From PALSA-926 sp964476835 (GTDB lineage Bacteria > Pseudomonadota > Alphaproteobacteria > Micavibrionales > UBA2020): DNA of 57,314 bases. The stretch spans positions 1 to 57,314 of the forward strand of contig CAYZCE010000011.1 of NCBI GenBank assembly GCA_964476835.1, in the 5' to 3' direction. The translations under genes were made by a program, and so were the position numbers. This document shows positions 51,557 through 57,314 of the stretch, in pieces; position 1 is the first letter of the stretch; every line of letters begins with the position of its first letter. Under the pieces are notes generated by a model. The model saw nothing but the letters and a program-made list of their open reading frames with translations, was not told the DNA's origin and searched no databases.

Positions 51557-54500
51557 GGCTTCTTATCCATCTTGTTATGAGCGTTTTTCATGGCCCGGCG
51601 TTTTTTGCTGTTGGGAATCGCCGTAAAACTCCCGCACTTCTGTATCTTGTCGAGCAACAGCCCGACGATATCCATCGGGATCTGGTTCGCGTTGTTGCTG
51701 AGCACGACGCCCATGCCCTGATGGGGCTTGTGGGCGTCGATCTGGTTGGCCATGCGCTGCATGGCGCCGTTCGCGGAAGCGTTGATGATCGCGACGTCGA
51801 ACGTCACCTTGTCGGTGCAGTCGAACATGGTCTGCATCTTCTCGCGCGATTTCTCGACGTCGCTGATGTCGCCGTCGGAGATGACGAGCACGTGCGTGAA
51901 GCCGCTGAGCGTGCCGGCCGCGCCGTGCTGGTTGCCGATGGTCTCGGCCACCTTGGCGACCGCGGGCGCGTAGTCGGTGCCCGAGTTGAGGCCCTTGCGC
52001 ATCGCTTCCATCGCCTTGCCGACGGTGACGCGGTCGTCGCCGGGCTTGATCATGACGGGCGGCGTGCTGGAGCCCCACATGCCGACGTAGACGTTCATCT
52101 TCATGTCCTTGCCGGCGGCGGCTTCGTACAGGATCGCGGCCGACTGCAGCGCGGATTGCAGCGGCGTCGGCTTGCCGCCCATGTCCATCGAGCCGGAGCC
52201 GTCGATCAGGATGACGATGTCGATCTCGGTCGGGGTCTTCTTGTCCTCGTCCTTGTGGAAGCGCTTGAGGTCGCTCTCCTCGATGTTGCCGGTCAGCTTC
52301 TTGACGGTGAAGTCGCGGTGCGCCTCCATGTTGAAGCGTTCCTTGAGCTCGCCGTTCTCGGGCAGCACGTCGAGGTCGCGCGACTGCACGGTCTTGCGCT
52401 GCATCTGGCGCTTCTGGATTTCCTTGAATATCTTGCGGACGCGCTGAATGTGGTCGGACAGCTCGGCGATGCGCTTGGGATAATTTTCCCACGTCTGCTG
52501 GGCGAGGTCGGCCAGCGTGCGCCCGTCGCCGTGACCGGCGCCCTTGGACTTCTCGCCGGGCTTGCCGCCCTTTTGGTTCTTCTTGGACTTGCCCTTGCCC
52601 TGGCCTTCGCCTTCGGCATCGGCTTCATCGCCTTCGTTGCCCTCACCCTCGGCATCCGCCTCGTCGCCTTCGTCGGCGTTGGCTTCTTCCTCGAGTTCTT
52701 CAAGTGTCTTGGCATCGCCGTCGGCGTCGTCGCCTTCGCCGTCGGCATCCTTGCCATCGCCGTCCTTGCCGTCGCCATCGGCACCGTTGCCGTCAGCGTC
52801 CTTGCCTTCCTGGCCGGGATCGGCGGAAGGGTCGACTTCGTCGGAAGGCACGTCGGCGGCGTCTTTCGCCTTGGGCAGGTCGCCCGCGCCTTCTACAGGC
52901 ACAGTGTCCTGATCGTCGGCGCCGAGCTTGCTTTCAGAACCCTTGTCCTGCTTGTCGCCCTTTTGGCCCTTGCCGTCCTTGTCACCGTCTTGGCCGTCAG
53001 CGCCATCGTCGCCGTCCTGCTCCTGGCCGTCGCCCTTCTGGCTCTTATCCTTGTTCTTGTCCTTGCCGTCGCCTTTTTGGCCGTCTTTCTTGTTCTGGTC
53101 TTTCTTCTGGTCGCCCTTGCCTTGGCCGTCCTGATTGTCGAGGTCGTCGGCGTCCTGGCGATCACCTTGCTGTTCGCCGCGCTGCTGCTTGTTCTTTTGA
53201 CCCTTGCCTTGGCCTTGGCCTTGACCTTGGCCTTGGCCTTGACCTTGGCCTTGGCCTTGGCCTTGGCCTTGTCCCTGACCTTTACCCTGGCCCTTACCTT
53301 GACCCTGGCCTTGTCCCTGACCTTCTTGGCCTTCTTGGCCGTCCTGACCATCTTGACCGTCTTGGTCATCCTGGCCGTCCTGATCTTGGTTCTGCTGGTT
53401 TTCCTTGGCCTTCTTCAGCTGTTCGTCAAGCTGGTCGTTGGCCTGCTTGAGGATCTGCTGGATGAGGTCTTCGGCATAGAGGCGCCAGATGTCCTCGATG
53501 ATCGCCTTGCGGTCGGCGTCGGCGCGCGTGATGCGGCCTTGCAGGTTGGCCCAGCCGTAGAGGCGTTCGTGCTGTTTCGGCTGCTGATGCTCCAGCCCCT
53601 TGGGGCCGCCGCACAGTTCGCGCAGATGCTTGAAGTCGGGGTGCGAGATGCCTTGTCCGTCGTTCTTCTTGTTCGCGGAACGGCCGGCGAGCGTCTGGCT
53701 CTTGCGCACGAGGTTCGGGTCGATGCCGACGCTGTTCCATGCCTCGTCGGTGTCGTCGAAGAGGCCGTTGTTCTGGAAGAAGCTCAGCTGCACCGCGTTG
53801 CAGAGGTTCATGTAGCGGCGCAGCTCGTCGGACATGCCCTCGTCTTCAGGCAGGTGGGTGAGGCCGATCGCGCGCTGCGTGACCGCCGTGTTGTTGAGCG
53901 AGATGCTGTAGTCCTGCAGCATCTGCTGGCCCATGTTGGAGACGAAGCGGTTGGCGACGTTCTCCTCCGCGGCCATGAACATCATGCGGCGCAGCTGCCA
54001 TTCGGTGCTGAGCATCTGGAGCTTCTTGTACTCGTCGGGCGTCAGTTTGGGACCCTTGTTCTTCTTGGCGGCGGCCTTGTTCTGCTTGACGAGCAGCGGG
54101 CGCATCTCGTTGTACAGCTGCTGCATGCGCTTGGGGTAGCTGACGGAGAGCAGCGCATGGCCGATCTCGCGGTAGACGTCGGCGCGCGCGTGCTCGAAAC
54201 CGACGATCAGCGTCTGCATGAGGTCGATCTCGATGATGTTCTTCTGGCGGTTGAAGCTGAAGCCCGTGCCCGGCTCGCCCCAGTTGTAGCGCGTGTCCTT
54301 GTCGCGCAGCGCCTCGCGGATGTGGTGCGCGTGGGAGAGGAGTTCCTGCGACGCGCCGCGCGAGCCTGCGACTTGCTGCCACAGCGGCGTCTGGCTCAGC
54401 GCGACCGGCTCGGCGATCGGCGTCTTCCACGTCTTCTGCGCGTCAGGATTGAGCGTGAGGTACGCGAAGGCCGCGCCCCACAGGAGCTGCTTTTCCGGCG

Positions 54501-54747
54501 AGTTGAACGTCGGCTGCTTCGGCGCGACGCCCGTCTCGACGGCGGCGATGACGTTGTCCATTTCCTGCTTGAAGTCAGGGGTCTGGCCCGGCAGTCCGGC
54601 CGCGAATTTCTTGAGGTCGGCGAGCGTGAACGGCTCAGGATTTTCAGACTGTTGCGCGGCCACCAGGATGTTATTGAGCGCATAGCGATACCGCGTCAGC
54701 GGCTCGCTCAGAATGCTCTCAATAGTCCTGCGGTCCTTGTTGCTCAT
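51553..54747 (-). CDS. Giant VWA-domain protein (CobT-like) with Gln/Gly/Asp/Lys low-complexity linker
   Basis: 1064 residues from ATG 54747 (AGG seven bases upstream; an ATT-region frame to 54816 is less likely). N-terminal helical domain (about 1–440) contains YREIGHALLSV, an HExxH-like motif with Arg193 in place of the first His. Residues about 448–740 are low-complexity, first Gln/Gly (GQGQGQ), then Gly/Asp/Lys, then Glu/Asp. The C-terminal VWA domain has an intact MIDAS: DGSGS (Asp849, Ser851, Ser853), Thr924 in NSGTDYAP and Asp958 in VISDGDISD. CobT has a similar N-domain, acidic linker and VWA layout but is much shorter. First gene of the operon. Confidence 0.87.
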   Translation of the reverse strand: MSNKDRRTIESILSEPLTRYRYALNNILVAAQQSENPEPFTLADLKKFAAGLPGQTPDFKQEMDNVIAAVETGVAPKQPTFNSPEKQLLWGAAFAYLTLNPDAQKTWKTPIAEPVALSQTPLWQQVAGSRGASQELLSHAHHIREALRDKDTRYNWGEPGTGFSFNRQKNIIEIDLMQTLIVGFEHARADVYREIGHALLSVSYPKRMQQLYNEMRPLLVKQNKAAAKKNKGPKLTPDEYKKLQMLSTEWQLRRMMFMAAEENVANRFVSNMGQQMLQDYSISLNNTAVTQRAIGLTHLPEDEGMSDELRRYMNLCNAVQLSFFQNNGLFDDTDEAWNSVGIDPNLVRKSQTLAGRSANKKNDGQGISHPDFKHLRELCGGPKGLEHQQPKQHERLYGWANLQGRITRADADRKAIIEDIWRLYAEDLIQQILKQANDQLDEQLKKAKENQQNQDQDGQDDQDGQDGQDGQEGQEGQGQGQGQGKGQGKGQGQGQGQGQGQGQGQGQGQGQGQGKGQKNKQQRGEQQGDRQDADDLDNQDGQGKGDQKKDQNKKDGQKGDGKDKNKDKSQKGDGQEQDGDDGADGQDGDKDGKGQKGDKQDKGSESKLGADDQDTVPVEGAGDLPKAKDAADVPSDEVDPSADPGQEGKDADGNGADGDGKDGDGKDADGEGDDADGDAKTLEELEEEANADEGDEADAEGEGNEGDEADAEGEGQGKGKSKKNQKGGKPGEKSKGAGHGDGRTLADLAQQTWENYPKRIAELSDHIQRVRKIFKEIQKRQMQRKTVQSRDLDVLPENGELKERFNMEAHRDFTVKKLTGNIEESDLKRFHKDEDKKTPTEIDIVILIDGSGSMDMGGKPTPLQSALQSAAILYEAAAGKDMKMNVYVGMWGSSTPPVMIKPGDDRVTVGKAMEAMRKGLNSGTDYAPAVAKVAETIGNQHGAAGTLSGFTHVLVISDGDISDVEKSREKMQTMFDCTDKVTFDVAIINASANGAMQRMANQIDAHKPHQGMGVVLSNNANQIPMDIVGLLLDKIQKCGSFTAIPNSKKRRAMKNAHNKMDKKP
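53207..53272. repeat. Hexanucleotide microsatellite in the VWA gene
   Basis: Eleven consecutive 6-base units of form CCTTGN (mostly CCTTGG) on the plus strand, with degenerate copies on both sides. They encode the alternating Gly-Gln (and Gly-Lys) run at about residues 492–514 of the VWA protein. The unit is a multiple of three, so slippage would change linker length without breaking the frame. Confidence 0.9.
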
Positions 54748-54921
54748 CGCATTGCCTGCGCAAGGGTTGAAGCGACTCAATAAAGTCAGTCGGAAAATCG
54801 ATAGATAACGTATCATTAACGAAGAATAGGTAAAAGATGGAATTTAAAATAAAATAGATTTCATAACGCCATTTTTTAGTTGAAAGTTCTCCGTCTGCAG
54901 CTTGTTTTTATTATTTAATTG

Positions 54922-54945
54922 CAAAAACAGCCTAAAAACGCTGTT
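54922..54945 (-). terminator. Possible intrinsic terminator of dksA–cobD-like operon
   Basis: AACAGC/GCTGTT stem with an 8-base loop followed by TTTTT on the minus strand, touching the stop codon of the preceding gene. It would separate that operon from the VWA–AAA operon. The 197-base gap 54748–54944 is otherwise AT-rich and without a clear promoter match. Confidence 0.5.
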
Positions 54946-55925
54946 CAATTTTCCGTAATAAAGAGGGCGAAAAACAGGGCCGTGGTGAGGAAGAAAAAGG
55001 CGTATTGGAGAGTGATGGCGCGGGCGAGATCTGCGGCCTCGAGGCGCGCCGACGACTCCGGCAGGCCGATCCAGCCCTTGCGCGCGCCCATGCTGCTGAG
55101 CGTGACCTTGAGCGCGCCCGCCACCGCCGCCTGCGGGATGCCCAGCCACGGCGCACCCGCCTTCATGCCTTGCGCCGTCATGAGAACGAAGGCACGCACC
55201 GCCGCGACGGGCCCGGTGCACAGCGCCGCGAAGCACACGAGGAACCCCGTGATGACCGCCGGCACGAAGTTCATCACGGCGTCGATCACGCGCACGCACA
55301 AGCTGAAGGCGCGCGGCTGGCCTTCCTCGGCATAGAACGCGGCAGCCAGCGCGGCGACGGTGCTGTAAACCAGTACGCCCGTCACGTTACCTGCGAAGAA
55401 CCACAGGATCGGCCCGACGAACAGGCGGCAGAACGCGACGGCGATCAGCTCCACCGTCTTGCGCGCCAAGCCGTGCGGATCGTTCGCATCGACGAACACG
55501 TAAGGGCGCAGCAGCAACGCCGCCCCCGCCGCATCGTTGAGGCGCAGGTGCGCGAGCACGAGGCGCGCGCGGCGCAACGGCCCCAGCGCCGTCATGGTGC
55601 CCATCAGGATGAACAGCGAGAGCAGCCAGCCCACGCCCTGCCAGCCGGCGACGACGGTGTGCGCGGCATTGCCGATCCAGAAGGCGCTCGCCGTGATAAA
55701 CACCGTCACCATCAGGCCGCGGATGAAGCGCGCGTTCTCGCTGCGCGTCGGGCGATTGAGGCGGCGTTCCAGCGCGCGGCCGAAGTACACGATGGGCGCA
55801 TAGATGAACGGGCGCCCGCCGCGCCCGCGCCACAGGGGCGCGATGATGACGTGGAGAAGAAGGTAAAGGCAGAGAACCCCGGCGGGATCGCCGGAGAACA
55901 GGCGGCGAAGGAAGGCCTCCGTCAC
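54945..55925 (-). CDS. Degenerate CobD/CbiB-like membrane protein
   Basis: 326 residues, several TM helices. The N-terminal YFGRALERRLNRPTRSENAR and RFIRGL match the G-R-x-I-x-x-L-E-R-R-L-N region of CobD (adenosylcobinamide-phosphate synthase), and FVGPILWFFAGN, VIDAVMNFVPAVITGFL and AGALKVTLSS follow in CobD order. Key CobD residues are missing: the E-x-x-A-E-N-x-x-D-G box is ELIAVAFCRLFVG and the N-T-L-D-S box is VAALAAAF. GTG 55925 overlaps the dksA stop (GTGA). Non-catalytic AmpE-like membrane role is a possible reading. Confidence 0.72.
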   Translation of the reverse strand: MTEAFLRRLFSGDPAGVLCLYLLLHVIIAPLWRGRGGRPFIYAPIVYFGRALERRLNRPTRSENARFIRGLMVTVFITASAFWIGNAAHTVVAGWQGVGWLLSLFILMGTMTALGPLRRARLVLAHLRLNDAAGAALLLRPYVFVDANDPHGLARKTVELIAVAFCRLFVGPILWFFAGNVTGVLVYSTVAALAAAFYAEEGQPRAFSLCVRVIDAVMNFVPAVITGFLVCFAALCTGPVAAVRAFVLMTAQGMKAGAPWLGIPQAAVAGALKVTLSSMGARKGWIGLPESSARLEAADLARAITLQYAFFFLTTALFFALFITEN

Positions 55926-56365
55926 TCGCGCATGTCGCGCTGCGTGCGCTCGCGGCGCTCGTGGCGCTCTTGCGCCTCGAGGCTCAGCGACGCGATCGGG
56001 CGCGCTTCCAGGCGGGCGATCGAGATCGGCTCGCCGGTTTCCTCGCAATAGCCGTAGGAACCGTCCTCGACCTTTTCGAGCGCGCTGTTGATCTTGGAGA
56101 TCAGCTTGCGCTCGCGGTCGCGCGTGCGCAGCTCGAGCGCGTGGTCGGTCTCGGCCGAGGCGCGGTCGGCGAGGTCGGGCTTCTGCAGGTTCTCTTCCTG
56201 CAGTTCGCGGATGGTCGCGTTGGATTCATTGAGCAGCTCGGCGCGCCATGCCAGCAGCTTCTGGCGGAAGTATTCCAGCATCACCGGGTTCATGAACTTT
56301 TCCTTTTCGCCGGGACGGTAATCCGGCGGCAGGATGGTCGGGGAAGTCTCTTGGGAAGCGCTCAT
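55922..56365 (-). CDS. dksA: RNA polymerase-binding transcription factor DksA
   Basis: Secondary-channel factor working with ppGpp. 147 residues: a long coiled-coil hairpin (about 30–95; DLADRASAETDHALELRTRD holds the tip with Asp and Ala) and a C-terminal zinc-finger region GSYGYCEETGEPISIARLEA ending ARPIASLSLEAQERHER. Only one Cys (Cys107) of the classical four remains, the low-Cys form. GAGG is seven bases upstream of ATG 56365 and a good promoter lies 30–60 bases further. Coupled by GTGA to the CobD-like gene. Confidence 0.94.
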   Translation of the reverse strand: MSASQETSPTILPPDYRPGEKEKFMNPVMLEYFRQKLLAWRAELLNESNATIRELQEENLQKPDLADRASAETDHALELRTRDRERKLISKINSALEKVEDGSYGYCEETGEPISIARLEARPIASLSLEAQERHERRERTQRDMRE

Positions 56366-56397
56366 GTCATTGCCTCACTGAATATACGTATTCCGCG

Positions 56398-56426
56398 ATT
56401 GTAATACGACGAAAACCGATTCACAA
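56398..56426 (-). promoter_or_regulatory. Sigma-70-type promoter of dksA
   Basis: Minus-strand TTGTGA (56426–56421), 17-base spacer, TACAAT (56403–56398), 33 bases before the dksA start. Confidence 0.72.
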
Positions 56427-56485
56427 CTGGGCATTGTTATGCCTGAAACCTTTGGGAAATCCAGCGAAAAAATCTTTTTACCTAA

Positions 56486-56908
56486 TTAAAGGCCCAGCTT
56501 GGCGAGTTCGACCTGCGCGCGGAGGTCGATTTCATCGAGGACTTCGGCGAGCTTGGGGTCGGTGATCTGCGCACGGTGTTCGGCCAGCGTCTCGGTCAAT
56601 TGGCGGATGCTGCCCGCCGCCATGTCGCCCGAGAGCAGGCCCATGCGCAATTCATCAAGCTGGTCGAGCAGGTCGCGTGCGCGTTTCTTCGCTTTCTTGG
56701 CGGCTTCTTCGGAGGTCGCGTCGCCGTAACCTTGCAGCGCGATCAGCGCATCAAGCCCGCCAAGCGCTGCGGGACGCGATGCCGCAGCGGGCGCTTCGCT
56801 TTCATCCGTATCGCTGACCATGGCGCCGAACGAGCCGTCGCCGCTCTTGCCGCCGCTCTTGGAGACGCCCTTGGTGCCGCCGGTTTTGCTCGGTCCCTCA
56901 ATCTTCAT
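56486..56908 (-). CDS. fliX: Flagellar assembly regulator FliX
   Basis: 140 residues: MKIEGPSKTGGTKG start, a flexible Gly/Ser/Lys segment, LGGLDALIALQGYGD, a basic stretch AAKKAKKRARDLLDQLDELR and an acidic C-terminal helix LAEVLDEIDLRAQVELAKLG. In Caulobacter FliX couples basal-body assembly to activation of FlbD and sigma-54 promoters. It is divergent from flgI, the Caulobacter arrangement. Confidence 0.9.
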   Translation of the reverse strand: MKIEGPSKTGGTKGVSKSGGKSGDGSFGAMVSDTDESEAPAAASRPAALGGLDALIALQGYGDATSEEAAKKAKKRARDLLDQLDELRMGLLSGDMAAGSIRQLTETLAEHRAQITDPKLAEVLDEIDLRAQVELAKLGL

Positions 56909-56945
56909 ACATCATATATAGACTGCATTCCGCAGCGCCGCCAGT

Positions 56946-56960
56946 CGGCAATATTTGCCG
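56946..56960. promoter_or_regulatory. Palindrome in fliX–flgI intergenic region (candidate enhancer)
   Basis: CGGCAA-TAT-TTGCCG, a perfect 6-bp dyad centred about 80 bases upstream of the sigma-54 -24 element. The position fits a binding site for an activator such as FlbD; no such gene is in the window and the match to a known site was not tested. Confidence 0.5.
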
Positions 56961-57032
56961 CTGCTGCTGCCCCGTCATCCCCGGAAATGCGGTAATTCCG
57001 CCATAACGTAATGAAAAATATACGCTTTTTGC

Positions 57033-57048
57033 TGGCACGCTTCTCGCA
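57033..57048 (+). promoter_or_regulatory. Sigma-54 (-24/-12) promoter of flgI
   Basis: TGGCACG-CTTC-TCGCA, one mismatch from TGGCACG-N4-TTGCA. The invariant GG (57034–57035) and GC (57046–57047) are exactly 10 bases apart. Expected transcription start near 57059, 31 bases before flgI. Confidence 0.82.
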
Positions 57049-57089
57049 TCACTCTCCGTGGGAACGTAACTGTGGGATAGGACGAAACC

Positions 57090-57314
57090 ATGAAAGCATA
57101 TCTGACAACTTTGAGCCGCGCGGCCATGCTGACCTTGCTGATGCTGGTCGTTGCGACCGCTTCGCAAGCTGCAGCACCTGCCGCGCCGAAGAAAGCCGCA
57201 CCGGTCACCCTCAAGGCCGATACCGGCGCCGTGCGCATCAAGGACATCGTCGAAGTCGAAGGTATCCGCGACAACATGCTGGTCGGCTACGGCCTCGTCG
57301 TCGGCCTCAACGGC
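57090..57314 (+). CDS. flgI: Flagellar P-ring protein FlgI, N-terminal part (runs off the window)
   Basis: Periplasmic ring protein around the flagellar rod. The visible 75 codons have a Sec signal peptide (AAMLTLLMLVVATASQAAA) and the start of the mature protein, VRIKDIVEVEGIRDNMLVGY followed by GLVVGLNG, the family N-terminus. AGGA is eight bases upstream of ATG 57090. Controlled by the sigma-54 promoter just upstream. Confidence 0.95.
   Translation, partial: MKAYLTTLSRAAMLTLLMLVVATASQAAAPAAPKKAAPVTLKADTGAVRIKDIVEVEGIRDNMLVGYGLVVGLNG

Noticed and set aside
53201..53330. Regular short repeats that might suggest a CRISPR array.
   Set aside because: Units are six bases with no spacers and are in frame within a coding gene; it is a microsatellite.
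48911..54747. Annotation as aerobic cobaltochelatase CobS and CobT.
   Set aside because: Both proteins are much larger, gene order is reversed, and no cobN or other cobalamin gene is adjacent; the resemblance is limited to AAA+ and VWA architecture.
51550..54783. A 1077-codon plus-strand open frame covering the whole VWA gene, reading like a hydrophobic Leu/Ala/Val membrane protein.
   Set aside because: It is the antisense shadow of the VWA gene: Gln-Gly and Asp codons read backward as Leu/Ala/Val. No ribosome binding site, and the minus-strand frame has intact domains and operon overlaps.

Overview
This is a GC-rich window from an alphaproteobacterium. Lineage markers are a FliX-type flagellar regulator divergent from flgI, a DUF1489 protein, a mitochondrial-type complex I accessory subunit (ETC_C1 family), the DUF4164–zapA–6S RNA–fau block, and SRP RNA directly upstream of dnaX. 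Order-level placement is not secure from the sequence alone. Almost all of it is dense, ordinary chromosome: 4-bp ATGA or GTGA overlaps inside operons, few long gaps, and no insertion sequence, prophage, CRISPR array or integrase-borne island.

Layout. 1–1.6 kb: start of coxA and all of coxB (terminal oxidase), minus strand. 1.7–5.8 kb: RND pump and adaptor. 5.9–9.0 kb: the conserved rpmH–rnpA–yidD–yidC–engB operon with a strong promoter. 9.1–12.4 kb: double cyclic-nucleotide-binding protein, tRNA-Arg(CCG), PAP2 phosphatase, Tat-exported DUF882 protein, PH-domain membrane protein. 12.5–15.7 kb: complete Mla-type lipid transport operon (mlaE, mlaF, mlaD and an auxiliary lipoprotein). 16.3–20 kb: ffh–rpsP–rimM–rnd. 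20–24 kb: ppx, sixA-like gene, priA. 24.1–25.5 kb: a two-gene unit of an internally duplicated unknown protein and a transglutaminase-like cysteine peptidase. 25.5–28.5 kb: transaldolase, DUF484–xerC and a nuclease-like gene lacking a catalytic Arg. 28.5–32.4 kb: xthA, a BamE-like lipoprotein, ybaB, dnaX, SRP RNA, tRNA-Thr(CGT). 32.6–36 kb: small membrane protein, rhodanese and divergent HxlR regulator with a visible operator, dusB, VIT-type transporter, GIY-YIG protein. 35.9–40.4 kb: SulP transporter with STAS and cyclic-nucleotide domains, translationally coupled to a large membrane protein with 43-residue repeats. 40.5–46.1 kb: DUF1489, three tRNAs (Lys, Arg, Pro), a phosphatase–kdsB pair, complex I subunit, DUF192–ymdB–fau, 6S RNA, zapA and DUF4164. 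46.2–47.1 kb: cysQ.

The part most worth a second look is 47.1–56.4 kb. A tight four-gene minus-strand operon encodes a giant VWA protein with a complete MIDAS, a roughly 290-residue Gln/Gly/Asp/Lys low-complexity linker and a broken HExxH-like motif; an 881-residue AAA+ ATPase; a 114-residue unknown; and a 492-residue protein with three copies of a Trp-rich repeat. It resembles an enlarged MoxR–VWA or CobS–CobT motor with dedicated accessory proteins. Directly upstream lies dksA, fused by a 4-bp overlap to a membrane protein that looks like a degenerate CobD/CbiB. I recognise no established function for this set.

The right end (56.5–57.3 kb) holds fliX divergent from the start of flgI, with a near-consensus sigma-54 promoter and an upstream palindrome.
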